A stretch of DNA of 64,000 nt from Halichondria panicea (GCF_963675165.1 NC_087390.1:5990250-6054249); one strand, 5' to 3'; positions 47,024-59,317 are shown, counted from the first letter of the stretch. Notes: generated by a model from the sequence alone, not told the origin. Translations and numbers: made by a program.

Positions 47024-47875
47024 CAACTGTGGTGCAAACTTCTCTGTAGATCACGCCATGATTTGCCACATGGGGGGCTTCCCGACTATTCGCCACAACG
47101 AAATTCGTGACATCACAGCCTCACTGCTCACAGAAGTATGCCATAATGTCGCTACAGAGCCACCCCTCCAGCCCCTCACTGGAGAGCTCTTCTCTGCCAG
47201 ATCAGTAAACACAAGCAACCATGCTCGCCCCGATATTCGTGCAAGAGGCTTCTGGAACAACCACCAAGATGTATTTTTTGATGTAAGGGTATTCTACCCT
47301 AACGCACCTAGTAACCGTTCCGGAGATGCCTACAGGAGACACGAGCAAGCAAAAAAGAGGGAATACGGACAAAGGATCAGAGAAATCGAGCGGGGAGTCT
47401 TCATACCCTTAGTCCTCTCAACCTGGGGAGGAATGGGCAAAGAAGCAGCAACCTTTTACAAGAGGCTCGCTGACCTGTTATCCTCAAAAAGACAAAATCC
47501 GTACCCAGCAGTAATGGGATGGCTCAGATGCAGGCTATCCTTTGCATCGATCCGCTCTGCAATAATGTGCATTAGAGGAAGCCGTTCATCGCTGCACAGA
47601 CCTGTCTACATGGACAATATCAACCTTGTATCTCAGGAGGGGCGAGTCCCCCCCTGAATACATAATTCCTCTATGAACTACTTATATTCGCTTTGTTTTT
47701 ATTTTTGACTGCTACATAATTACTATCACTAAACTACCTCCTTCTTTTGTACAATGTAACTTTTTCTTAGCCCCGAGATGGAGAGCTTTCACGCCAAAAA
47801 AAAAAAAAAAAAAAAAGTATTTTATCTTATTGAATGATTGTGATAAAGACAGAAAAAGGAGATCCTGTGTAGAGG

Positions 47876-48000
47876 CTGGTCACTCCTACCTAGTCACTCA
47901 GGACCCCCAGTCACTCACACCTAGGAATAAATGACTCCCACCGGTCACTGACTCCTAGTCACAAATGACTCCCCCCTGGAAAAAATGACTCTCCCCAGTC
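47876..48000. repeat. Degenerate tandem repeat of GTCACT / GACTCC
   Basis: Irregular repetition of 'agtcactc', 'aatgactccc' and 'ccggtcact'. Similar words occur at 45165-45195 and 53860-53885. It may be a decayed minisatellite. Confidence 0.5.
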
Positions 48001-48114
48001 CCCACTCAAATTTAACTTTGAGTGGAGGTCAAGTGCTACTAAGTAAGTACTTTAGGTTGAGGCGGGTATTCGAGACTAGTACTTACGTACATCCTCAAAA
48101 GACTGCACCATACA

Positions 48115-49224
48115 TAGCCTCGATCCCAGGCCGAGTTTTCGCTTTTATAACGGTTAGGCGAACAACTGGGCCTGGTACTAGTTGTCTGCGCATGCGTCAA
48201 ATTTTCATTGTATATTTGTGGTCGGCAAAAATATTTAATAAATCAATAATCGAAATTTGTACACAGAAAATGCACAGAGTGAGTACACAAAAGATGCACA
48301 TAGGGAGCTGCTTCACACAAAGGCCTGGGGAGTTGCCAGTTGTGCTGCAGCACAATTACAGTGACCCAGGGCAACTTCAGGATGATTGAATGCCTTCAAA
48401 TTACATTTCAAAAAGATTTAGCAGGCTGCTGGACTTCTGTGATTCTAGGCCCCAACTCGTAACTCAGTTAAATTTTGCTTGAGAAAACGTAGATTCTCTT
48501 GATGTCTCTGAGCTACCCAGCAACGCTCGAATGAGCAGGTCATACTCCAGTCCTGTGAGTATAGGACAATATTAAAAGAAACCAAAGACGGTTAAACCCT
48601 TACCTCAAACTGTCCAGTCTCGTCCGTTAGTATAGCCAAGAGGAGCACTGTTGGGATAGCTGGATATTAGCCATTGCTCCTAGATCCTGTACAGAGAAGT
48701 AGACATTTTAAATAATTATGTGTAGATCTATACATATTAAATTTCTCGGTTATAGTGTCATTGTCGACGAGCTGATGATGGCAGCACCAAGTTCTCTAGC
48801 TCACACTCTTCACTTGATCCACCATATTAATGATGAAACTATATAGTCTACCTACGTACCGGTAGATCTTGCCAAACATGAACAACACTTGATAGCATAG
48901 CCATAGGGCCCACACAAAAATATCTGACCTTAACAAGCTTGACAAAGCTTTATACCTCTTCCCTTGTTGTTCAGTCTTCAGAATAAGCTTCAGAGAAGAG
49001 AGAAGCTTCAACTAAGAGCCATTCCAATCGATTCCAATAATGATAAAACGGGAACTGACTTCTAGTACACGATGGTACACGAATATAAATGTCACGAAAG
49101 TGAACGAGAATATCCATTCGTCAGAATCTGACGAACGACTGACGCATGCGCAGACAACTAGTACCAGGCCCAGTTGTTCGCCTAACCGTTATAAAAGCGA
49201 AAACTCGGCCTGGGATCGAGGCTA
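48115..49224. mobile_element. Long-TIR element, TAGCCTC family, 9-bp target duplication
   Basis: 1110 bases with almost perfect inverted ends of about 88 bases: TAGCCTCGATCCCAGGCCGA, then 'gcttttataacggttaggcg', 'gtctgcgcatgcgtca'. Flanks 48106-48114 and 49225-49233 are both caccataca. The interior has no convincing open frame. Confidence 0.92.
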
Positions 49225-49251
49225 CACCATACAGTGACTATACGTATAGGA

Positions 49252-49390
49252 TATACCACACCTAAGAGGAGGATATGCACCCATATATCCTCTGCTACCG
49301 TGGTTACTCCGAGGCGGAGCCGAGGGGCATGTAACCACGGTAGCGGAGGATATATAGGGTGCATATCCTCCGAGTAGGTGTGGCATATCT
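49252..49390. repeat. GGATATGCA palindrome, best preserved copy
   Basis: About 140 bases, almost perfectly fold-back: 'taccacacctaagaggagg', 'atatgcacccatatatcc' and 'gctaccgtggttac' with complements, around 'tccgaggcggagccgagggg'. It lies 20 bases beyond the long-TIR element. Confidence 0.75.
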
Positions 49391-49417
49391 GACTTATACC
49401 ACGTGACCGCAGCACTA

Positions 49418-49618
49418 TAAAAGGACCTCCCCCTAGCAACAATTCAATCACGATGCAGACTGCAAAAAAGAACAAGACTATGCCGGATTTTGCAGCCGTC
49501 AAAGAGCTAGTTGAGCAACATGTTGACTCCTACAGATGCTCAAGAGCTTCCTTAGTCCAAGCGTTGACCATTCGACGTCCCTTACTGGAGTTGCAAGCTC
49601 TTCTAATTCTTGGATAAC
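49418..49618 (+). CDS. Possible small gene behind a TATA box
   Basis: TATAAAAGG at 49418 is followed by ATG at 49454 and a frame of 54 codons (MQTAKKNKTMPDFAAVKELV, ending LLILG). A longer frame of 105 codons overlaps in another phase (49536-49853). I recognise neither. It may be the 5' end of a split or decayed gene. Confidence 0.25.
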
Positions 49619-49859
49619 TAAACCGCGCCCATGGACCCATGGAAGCTTAGCCATCTTGTTGGAGAGCACCTTCCATGTTTCTGCCGTCGCTTTGAGTCTT
49701 AGTACCGTCAAGCATGGCTCTTTTCTCTTTGCTTACTTTCTTGAACAAATGAAAAAACTAAAAAACAACTTGAAAAACTGTGCATGCCTGGGGCTGTATG
49801 CTAATATTCTATATATCCTACAGCTGTTGACCAATGAGATCAATTTGTGGTGACGTAAG

Positions 49860-50505
49860 TGTGGTATAATATACTATATACAATCAAATTCAAGACTGTT
49901 ATATATCTGTGTCTGTTGTGTCTGTGAGAGGCCTGTTACAAGTGATAATTTTTTGTCTATAGCTGTTCATTAACTATCGTTACTTCACTTAGTCAAACAC
50001 TCTGTTAACATTTTCACATCCACTGTAAAGCATTATAACAACATCCATCACAATAATTATGAAAAATAAAGTGCAAATAATTATTACAATGCATGAAAAA
50101 CAAAAACAGCAGTGGAAGATAACGAAAGCCTAAAAATTCTACAACTAGCTATAGCTATTCTCTAAGTGGAGATACTTTTATACGTATAATGATACCACGA
50201 GTTGCACGTATCACACTGCATGATCATTTCATCAAAGGAGTCAGGATGGAGACAAGGGCAGTATAATTATATATAGTAATCACAATACTGGAAATCATTC
50301 TGGTCTCTTGCGGCTATTCAGTTCTTTTGACTTCAAAAATCTTCTTCAGTTTCTCAGTTTCTCAGTTTCTCATTTTTGAAACAACGTACAAAGTGGTGCC
50401 TCATTTTGGGATGATGCATGTGGTCCAAATAATTGTCTCTGCAATTGGTGGTATGCAAAACTACAGTTGTTGCTGCCACTGTTCTGCTGCTGAATAAAGG
50501 CCACA
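49860..50505. other. AT-rich stretch, no gene seen
   Basis: I see no coding region. There is a short direct repeat 'cagtttctcagtttctca' near 50350. Confidence 0.4.
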
Positions 50506-50511
50506 GACAGT

Positions 50512-51664
50512 TACGGAAGCCCGTAGGGGCCATTCAGTTCCACTCTAAGATTCCACTCTAGAATGCACTTCCACTCTGAAATTCCACTCTGGAATACACT
50601 TCCATTCTAAAATTCCACTCTGAACTTCCATTCTGGAGTGCACTTCCATTGTGCCAATCACATGATATCACGTGTCGGCCTCATCTTGTAGATCTACCAA
50701 GATCGTGTCTACCAGTGACTAAACTGCTCTGATAAATCGTTTGTGAGTATGGTATATTATTACTGTGTGTGTATACTATTTATTAGTGGACTCTGCAGTT
50801 GAGAATGGTGCATGTTTTTGATGACCTCCCACATGCAAGTAGTTATAATTATTTAATTGATATAAATTACTATTCTGTAGCAAGGGCTACTGAAATTCAG
50901 CCGTTGTATAGCTACACATCTTTGAGATTATAAATCTGACCCCTACACATACTGTAACAGTGTGGTATGTATTAAAGGAGTGTGCATGGGAGTATAGTGT
51001 CCTCATGCAGTGTAAAGTCCCGCCCACCAGCTCTGCCCTCTCTGATGTTCAACCAGAGTGGAGCCTGGAGGTATATGTCAAGACCGCAAAGGTCAGATTG
51101 ACATCATCTGCATGGTCTGTACGTGTTCAGGCACTTAGTAACAGAACTGGCAGCTATATGAACATTAAAACTGCAGCTAGAAATTTAGCGTTTATTGATG
51201 ATTTGTAACATTTATATCAATTTGTGCATGTGTTGGAGACAGCATTCATGTCCCCAATGCTGTCACCGTATAACAGTGGTTGTTTGATTGTGTCCTAACT
51301 ATGTTTCAGAATAATTATTACAAGCAGTAGCTGTTGGGGATAAACAAGATAAAAAACACAGGCCGGATTAGCCTGTAAGAATACCCATGCACTCTCAAAA
51401 TATTAACAAGTTTCTCAACTTCACTATATAGCCATTTTTCACACTGGATGGAGACAATAACACAATGGAATTTCAGAATAGAAATGCATTCTAGAATGGA
51501 ATTTCAGAATGGAAGTGCATTCTAGAGTGGAATTGCAGAGTGGAAGTGCATTCCAGAGTGGTATTTTAGAATGGAAGTGCACTCCAGAGTGGAATTTCAG
51601 AGTGGAAGTGCATTCTAGAGTGGAATCTTAGAGTGGAACTGAATGGCCCCTACGGGCTTCCGTA
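50512..51664. mobile_element. CACTCT-rich long-TIR element, copy 1
   Basis: Starts TACGGAAGCCCGTAGGGGCC and ends in its complement. Each arm of about 140 bases is built of imperfect repeats of 'ttccactctggaatgcac' type. Flanks gacagt at 50506-50511 and 51665-51670 match over 6 bases (7-8 if TA is counted as target). The interior of about 850 bases has one frame of 82 codons without homology that I know. Copy 2 at 52341-53527 is in the opposite orientation. Confidence 0.8.
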
Positions 51665-52340
51665 GACAGTAACCCATTGTGTGCTTGTACAGTTGGACGA
51701 TTTGCAGCTCAGCACTTGGCTCCATTTCTTTCCCATAATTATTAACCTTGCAACCTTACTCTTCATTCATATGCATTTAGGTCTACATTCCAGCTGTCAC
51801 TTGTTGTCTACTACTACCTTGCTTGCTCTTTATCCTGGCTCTTCATTCTAAATTGTTACAGGTTGTAAGATGGAAACAGGTCACATATATAGACTCACAT
51901 GCATTGGCCAGAACAAACAAGCATGTGCATAAGGAGTCATTCACTCCCGGGGGAGTCATCGAGCAGCATAGCAATGTATGCTGACGACATCGCGCTCTAC
52001 AGGTCAATCAGTTCACAATGTGACTACTCTAAACTCCAGGATGATGTGAACTCACTCTGCTACTGGATATCCCACAATCACTTGAAGTTAAACATTCAAA
52101 AATGTTGCTACATAGGAAGCACTCACTCACACTTCCAAACTCCACTCTTACTATTGACGACAATTTTTCTCTCTCAAGGGTAGATGTTTTCAAATACCTT
52201 GGCGTCACCTTCTCAAGTGATTTCTCCTGGACCAAGCATATTACTTCTACATGCAATAAATCGAGAAAACTTATTGGCATGCTCCACAGGAGCTTTTACA
52301 AATACTCGAAACCTGACTCTACCTCAAAATTATACAAATC

Positions 52341-53527
52341 TATGGAAGCCCGTAGGGGCCATTCAGTTCCACTCTAAGATTCCACTCTAGAATGCACTTC
52401 CACTCTGAAATTCCACTCTGGAATGCACTTCCACTCTGCAATTCCACTCTAGAATGCACTTCCACTCTGAAATTCCATTCTAGAATGCATTTCCATTCTG
52501 AAATTCCATTGTGTTATATTGTCTCCATCCAGTGTGAAAAATGAAGTTGAGAAACTTGTTAATGAGTGCATGGGTATTCTTACAGGCTAATCCGGCCTGT
52601 GTTTTTTATCTTGTTAATCCCCAACAGCTACTGCATGTAAAACTGAAACATAGTTATAGGACACAATCAAACAACCACTGTTATATGGTGACAGCATTGG
52701 GGACATGAATGCTAATGATCTGTCTCCAACACATGCACAAATTGATATAAATGTTACAAATCATCAATAACCGCTAAATTTCTAGTTGCAGTTTAATGTT
52801 CATAGCTGCCAGTTCTGTTACTAAGTGCCTGAACACGTACAGACCAGATGATGTCCATTTAACCTTTGCTGTCTTGACATAATTATACCTCCATGCATGC
52901 AGGCTCCACTCTAGCCTCGATCCCAGGCCGCACTTCCCGCTACTTTCAAAGGCCGGTGAAGGAGGCTAGCTCCACTCTGGTTGAACATCAGAGAGGGCAG
53001 AGCTGCATGGTGGGCGGGACTTTATCCTGCTTTGAGGACACTATTATTATACTCCCATGCACACTCCTATAATACAGATACCACACTAGCTGTATATGTA
53101 GGGGGGGGGGGGGGGGGGGTCAGATTTATAATCTCAAAGATGTGTAGCTATACAACAGCTGAATTTCAGTAGCCCTTGCTACAGAATAGTAATTTAAATA
53201 ATTATAACTATAACTTGCATGTGGGAGGTCATCAAAAACATGCACCATTCTCAACTGCAGAGTCCACTAATAAATACTATACACACCACAGTAATATATA
53301 CCATACTCATGCACAAACGATTTATCAGAGCAGTTTAGTCACTGGTTTTAATAGTAGACATGCACGATCTTGGTACAAGATGAGGCCGACGCGTGATATC
53401 ATGTGATTGGCACAATGCCAATGGAAGTGCACTCCAGAATGGAAGTTCAGAGTGGAATTTTAGAATGGAAGTGCATTCTAGAGTGGAATCTTAGAGTAGA
53501 ACTACATGGCCCCTACGGTCTTCCGTA
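52341..53527. mobile_element. CACTCT-rich long-TIR element, copy 2 (inverted)
   Basis: Starts TATGGAAGCCCGTAGGGGCC and ends GGCCCCTACGGTCTTCCGTA. The interior is the reverse complement of copy 1 (for example 'aaatttctagttgcag'). Flanks caaatc at 52335-52340 and 53528-53533 match. It carries the small MITE 52912-52968 and a run of 18 or so G near 53101. Confidence 0.8.
52912..52968. mobile_element. 57-bp MITE, TAGCCTC family, nested
   Basis: TAGCCTCGATCCCAGGCCGC at the left and AAGGAGGCTA at the right. Flanks 52903-52911 and 52969-52977 are both gctccactc. Copy 1 lacks it, so it inserted after the two long-TIR copies separated. Confidence 0.9.
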
Positions 53528-53977
53528 CAAATCACTAATTACTACACAGTTTTCGATCCCATTCGCGACTTCTAATATTCCTTCTTCGCAGATACTATAA
53601 CAGCCTGGAATAAATTAGGTTTTGACACAGAGGGTATTTCTCTTGCATTCTTTAAAAATCAGTTACTGTAGATTAATTAAGTGTAATTTACATGTTCTGT
53701 TGTAGGTTGTTGTGTATTGTTTTTTGTGTAGGTAACTGATTTGGATTAGCTCCTATTCTGCTATTTTCTGTTACCTTTGCTGTATGCATTAATAAAAATA
53801 AAAATAAAAAGAGTCCCCCACACCTTAGGCAGGAATGACCGGGGGGGGGGGGGGTCACTTCCACCGGGGAGTCATTCATTCCTCTGACATCGGTCCCAGG
53901 CCGATTGAGAAGATCTAGAATCTATATCTATGTCACACACCCACACATTTACTCCCTCTCTTATTGTGTCCCTCTAG

Positions 53978-54096
53978 ATGTGGCTGAGCTGGAGGGTGGG
54001 GAGTCCAAGGTGACCAGACTCATCGGGGCAGCTGCTAGCATAGACAATGTCTGCAGAATGGACCCTCTTGGAACCAATGGATCACTGGAACACTAG
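53978..54096 (+). pseudogene. Orphan FATC-like terminal exon (PIKK/TRRAP type)
   Basis: After a CTCTAG acceptor the exon reads DVAELEGGESKVTRLIGAAA, then SIDNVCRMDP, like the FATC tail that closes TRRAP and other PIKK proteins (LI.AA, N.CRMDP.W..W). After MDP the frame reads LGTNGSLEH, while one base away SWNQWI appears, the expected W..W ending. So one base seems lost. No other PIKK exon is visible in the window. I identify this by pattern memory only; another protein is possible. Confidence 0.4.
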
Positions 54097-54306
54097 CTAT
54101 AGATCTAGTTAATAGTTGAAGTTCAGAACAACAATAATTACCGACTTTGTATTATCTATAATTAAGGTTTTATATCTGGTGCACATGCAGTTGCCGCAAT
54201 GTTATAATTATACAGATCTATCATACATAGTGTAAATAATGGATTTATGATGGATGCAGAACTGGTAAATAATAAACATGCATAATTACGAATTAGGCAT
54301 TGCTAA

Positions 54307-57300
54307 TTAGTCCAGTTCCGATGTGTCCTCACTTGAATCATCTATTCGAGGCCTTTTAGCGCTGGAACCTGGGAAACAAGGAATATTAGAGCTACGTAAA
54401 AATGCCTCTATCTATAGGTCGCTCAAGAGGAATCACTACTCAATACAAGAAGGTATATAATACTTCTCACCTTGCTCAGTGTATTTAATGGCCTCTCTCT
54501 TCTCACCAGTGATGAGGGGTGGTTGAGAGGAATGCTCTGCATGGGGAAAGGCAATTACTTAATTAGTCAACTGATAGGCTAACCGCTAACCTTTAACAAT
54601 AATACAGATACTTTCTGCTAGCTGTACATCTTTCTTCTGCAGACACACATCAACGAGGGTTGAGTAAGTAGCATTGAAGCCGTTCGCTTTCTTCCATAAA
54701 CTCAGGACTTGCTGAGCTTTCATCTCTGGATCAAGAAGATGGTCTGATTTGATACTGAGAATTTGTGGTTGGTTTAGTCCCAGAACAATTGCGTATTTCT
54801 GCCAGTTTGGAACGAAAGGAGCAATTTTCGTCAGATGTTCAGTAGAGCAAGGTTGATTGAGGAGGTCTTTATCGATACCAACGTGATTCACTAGCTTGTC
54901 GATGGTCACAGTTGGTTGAGGAGTAATAGCAGGGTGAAGAAGACCTGTTGGTGTGTGTGTAAGAATTGCGTACATATTATTTATATGACACAATTTTTTA
55001 CATACATACATAATTATAATTATATACGGACACAAAAAGTGACCTGAGAGGGAGCGACTTGTGCCTTGAAACTGTAGGGCATACAGTCGATCATGGTGGT
55101 CATAAGACCCTGGGGGGAAACCAACTAAGTACATGCATGTATATATATCATTGAGATTTATATACGTACCTTGTAGCGATGGGGCTGGTGCTGGATAATA
55201 GTCTCCAGATAGCTGACCTGGGATTGCCACTGCACTCATGGGGTTGGGCACTTGTGGAGGGGCTACTGATAGAGAATACACAAATTAATGTTTGGTTATA
55301 CATCGAAACAACTATACCTTGATTTGGATCCACTGGGTCCAGTACAATCCATATTTGGTTATCAGGTTCCTTAGTTCCTTTCAATGTTATTAGGTGTGAA
55401 CGTTTTGGTACCTTGCAGCCCCAGCTACTCTCAGAGAGAGTCGCTTCAAGTTTTGTGGATGGAACGGTTCTCCCCGGCTTGAAGGAGTCGACTCTTTTCT
55501 TAGATATCTGAATACAACAGACGCAAACTAGCATAATTAACTTTATAACAATTTGAGAAACATTACCTTTGGTTTAACAAGTGGTTTTAGTCTCCATTCA
55601 TCGATATCAACACCGCTGGTTATTGGTATATCCAGTGAAATATTTGAGTCTTCAAATTCCACTTCCAAAGTCAGTTTCTTTTCTGCACCCAACTTTTGGA
55701 AATAATATTGTGTTGCCTAAAGAAATAAAACAACAACATAAATAATGATACATTACGAAACCTCAAAATGTGTTTCATAATGCACCTATCAATTCCAGTC
55801 CCCACTACCCCCCATGCGGGCTATGTCGGGGTTTAGTGGGGATTTGATTTACATCAATATCAACTGCCCCACCCCAGGGGGCCTGCATGGTTGAAATCAA
55901 ATCCCCACTTCCCCTCCCATACCCCCCACTTAACAACCCCGGGATTTGACTACACGCGTGCATGTGCTATACTTTCCGGATATTACTGTATCCCCACCCT
56001 ATCCCGCACCTCGGGGTTACTTGCTGAATCAAAACCCCAACAAAACCCCACTATGTCCCCACTGTGCCCCGCAGGGGGGGGTAGTGGGGACTGACATTGA
56101 TAGGTGCATAAGATAATTATAATTATTAGGCACACAAAAAACCACAAAATCTGTCACTCACAGTATTATGTATTTCATCATCCACATTGATTGTGAAATG
56201 AATCTCCACGGTCCGAGGGTCGGCCTTTAGGTAGTATAGACTGGCGACATACAGTAGATCAACATCACCCTCCGCAGCTATTGCATATGAACTGAAATGA
56301 TTCACACTCAAACAACCGTACGAGCTGTGCTCGGTGAATGAGCCACGCCCTTCAAGCTGCTTGAATGTGTAGGGCAGACTCTCCTGGGAGCAATGTGCTC
56401 TCACAAATGAGAGCTTGGTTGAGCTGGTCATCTTGGCACAGTGCTGAATCTCGACTGTCAGCTGCTGTTGGAATCGACACAAGGGAAGAGGATGTATCCA
56501 GAAGACACCACTGACCAACTGGAGATTGTCAGGAAACTGGTACTGTCCAGCTACACTGGCCTTGATTTCTAGTCGACACTGGTCAACACCAGCTGGTAGG
56601 GAGCCCTGGGGTATGGTGAGCTTGAACCCATAACCAACCCAGTGGAAGGTTTGGGGTGAGTTGGTGACGATCACACAAGTACTGCCCACAACTTCAACAC
56701 CAGGGAGGTCTGAGTGGTAGAGAGAGAGTGGAAAATATAAATCCGTGTATTGTGTTTCTGAGAGTGTTTACCAAAACTGTGTATGGATTCCTGTGGTTGA
56801 CTCAAGACTTCAGTTGGTAGATGAGGATGTGATATGACATCTTGATAACCTATCAGTGGTCAGTGGGTGATCACATGTCAGGCTACACATCATGCACACA
56901 GTCACCCTCTGTCGTAGTGTAACTCACCTGGTTCAATCTTGAGTTCCTGCTTCACTGGAACCAGTTCTTTGCTCTCGGCTCGGAGATAATGATTCTCGTT
57001 TCGCAGGTGTTCAATTTCTGTATGTCACAGCTGAATCATTATAATTATAAGCCAATCCTTTACCTTTTTCTTGCTGGTGATTTATGTCCACTTGATCGTC
57101 ATACTCATCAGTCAACTGATCCAGCTCCTCCTGTAGACTCTCATAGTCTAGTAGCCGTCGTTTCACTTCAGATCTCAATTCAGTCACAGAACTTTCTCCA
57201 CCTAAAGAATCTGTACACACAAAAGTCGTTATGATAACCTCTAACCAGCTGTAGCTTGTTCCTTGTCTCCAGGGCTTAGCTGGACCTCTTGTTCTTTGTT

Positions 57301-59317
57301 TAGAACTGGAAAATTATACATGTATAGTACTACTATATTATACAGACCTCTACTCTTACTGTGTTTGCATTTTCATACCTTGTTCTTTGCTTGGCTGAAC
57401 TTCTGATTCAGAGGGCTGAGGTGAGTCCTCTATCTCTGGCAGTGACCCACACTTGGCTATCTGCTCAGTGAGTTGACCCAGGTCCATCTTCCTCAGGACA
57501 GTGAACAGGCCCTCCCAGGTAGGGGGGTAAGTTGGTCGCTTGCTTTTCTTCCAAGCATTGAAGATCAGCTCAACGTAATCACTAGGAGAGAGTGTGGGAG
57601 CTTTCTTTCTGTCTTTCACTAAAAGCTGTACTCCCGAGGTCATGTGGAATCGATACCGATCTTTAGAGAGAACTTCCATGAGATTGATACCATACGTGTG
57701 CAGTTGATGCAGCTTGGGCATGCTGAATTGTACATCACTGTCAACTAATGGTAATGAGCAAAAAATATGATAGTAATGGTAATTAATGTAATTGCTTAAT
57801 ATATCATAATTTATTATACCTTTTAAAAAAGCTCTGAACACCTTATTGCTGTGATTTTCACGTTTATCTCTCCCTCCGATAACCATTAGCTCTCCAGTTG
57901 GTAGCACAACAGCAGATGAATATTTCAGTGGTAGTGGCAGGTCAGCAACATGTACCCAGGACTGGGTGCTGGAGGAGAAGGCAGAGATGGCTGTTGTGAG
58001 GTTAGAAAAACCTCCTCCTCCAATGGACAAGAGACGGCCACCAAAGAAGGCAGCAGGTGAATAGTCAATAGGAGCATCAGGTAGCGTCTCCCATGGTGAC
58101 TTGTCGGATCCAGATATGAGTGATTGTAGTGATGTACGGAATACTTTTCCCACAGAGGTGATCAGGTACCACTGGTCACCATGGAGAACAGACTTGATGT
58201 CTTCTCCTGCATTTGCATTTGGTAGGGAGGGAGCAGTCGTCCACTGGCCATCTTTGAACACTTCCACAGAGGAGAGATTTCCTGAGGTATTCCACCCTCC
58301 AGCCACAACTATTGCAGATCCACTACTGACAGCAGATGGTGAACGTCGTGTCTCCTTCATAGGAGGCAGTGCTTCAACAAACTGTCCATCCCTCATCGTG
58401 AAGACTTTATTTGTTACATGTATCTTATGTGTAGGATACTCACGCCCACCCACCAGTAGCAGTTCAGAGTCATGGACAGCGAGGGTATAGCGATAGGTGG
58501 GTGTGTCTGTCACTGTCCATGTTGTGTCAACTCCAGGTTTGAATGAGTACAGTGTAGCTCCAGCTCTCCAACTAGGTTTAGTGTACCCTCCTCCAACATA
58601 GAGTGTTCCATTCAGATACACTGAGCGGGCATCTATCATCGCCACTGGTAGAGAGGGCCATTCCTCCCACTCCAGAGATGTTGAGGGATGGAGGATGTCA
58701 AGAGTCTGCATGGGAGAAGCCACAAGGTAAGCATAAATTATTTTTAGTGATGTCATTGAGCTAACGTTCTCTATTATACGCAGGTTGGAATATGCGATGT
58801 TTGTCAGAAAAAACCATGAACATTTATATACCCTCGAAATATACGCGCTATACGGTAGCACTTTTCTTTGGATAACTATATAGAGTTAGCAACATAACGA
58901 GGATATATATAATTATACCTTAGATCCCACTTTTTTAGTATGCACTTAATTTCCGTGTTCAAATTTACTGTGTTGAATATTATAACTTAAATAAACGTAG
59001 ATCGATTGTAGTCTTGTAGCCTCGGGGCCAGACCTAATAGCTCGAGGCCATTCAATCCCCGTGGGTTTTTACATAAAAACAGGTTGTAACTTACTACGCA
59101 AAGCCAGGTCAAATCCCATCTCCCAGTATGGGATCACATTTCAAGGTCAAATTAGACCCAGAGGTGGGATAGTGGGGCAGCACATTGATGCCATGCATAT
59201 AATACCATTGCCATCTAGATCTAGCTAGATCTAGTAGATCTATAGTTAAGTTATTAGCACATGTCTGTGGCACAGCTATAGGTCCTTTGTTTAACATACC
59301 TTGTCCTGATCAGCCAT
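54307..59317 (-). CDS. Kelch / death-fold / coiled coil / ZU5 / death-domain protein
   Basis: About 15 exons on the minus strand: 59300-59317 (MADQDK), 57820-58705 (Kelch propeller), 57378-57744, near 57243-57308, 57062-57209, 56935-57018, 56770-56852, 56161-56709 (ZU5), 55568-55717, 55318-55510, 55168-55265, 55042-55112, 54591-54946 (death domain), 54472-54537 and the last to 54307. The Kelch part has five or six repeats (LYVGGGYT, LLLVGGREY, AIVVAGGWN, ELMVIGGRD). Next comes a death-fold-like stretch (SPSDYVELIFNAWKKSK, WEGLFTVLRKMDLGQLTEQI), then an acidic coiled coil, ZU5 (GFKLTIPQGSLPAGVDQC), the same post-ZU5 exons as the 41916 gene, and the death domain (TKIAPFVPNWQKYAIVL, VLSLWKKANGFNATYS). 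The tail has an NLS-like AKRPRIDD. A cytoplasmic signalling scaffold is a fair inference. Confidence 0.8.
55781..56108. mobile_element. C-rich inverted-repeat element in intron
   Basis: TGCACCTATCAAT and its complement at the ends; the next bases ('ccagtccccactacccccc') are also inverted. The interior repeats 'ccccact' and 'ggggattt' words. Flanks read TAA on both sides. It lies between the ZU5 exon and the next exon of the Kelch/ZU5 gene. Confidence 0.65.

Larger units (their letters stand above)
45365..47817 (+). mobile_element. LINE 3' end, split by a TIR element
   Basis: The C-terminal end of a non-LTR retrotransposon ORF2. The left part (45400-45497) reads WKLSNIPKTCNCG, the right part (47030-47656) continues as ANFSVDHAMICHMGGFPT, RHNEIRDITASLL and so on to a stop at 47656, then an A tract at about 47798-47817. 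The motif C-C-H with FSVDHA and RHNEIRD is the usual C-terminal zinc-knuckle region of a LINE class found in many invertebrates. The interruption is exactly the element at 45498-47023. Upstream reverse-transcriptase sequence is absent, so the copy is 5'-truncated and not mobile. Confidence 0.8.
51900..53672 (+). mobile_element. Non-LTR reverse-transcriptase fragment, split by a TIR element
   Basis: Left part 51970-52340: MYADDIALYRSI carries the RT catalytic YADD box, followed after small frameshifts by LNSLCYW-type, FKYLGVTFSSDFSWTKHI and SKLYKS. The right part 53528-53672 continues TTQFSIPF, then ITAWNKLGFDTEG, then a stop, and an AAAAT-type tail at about 53790-53813. This is the palm-to-thumb end of a LINE RT. 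The interruption is the element 52341-53527. The copy is 5'-truncated and frameshifted, hence dead. Confidence 0.75.
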
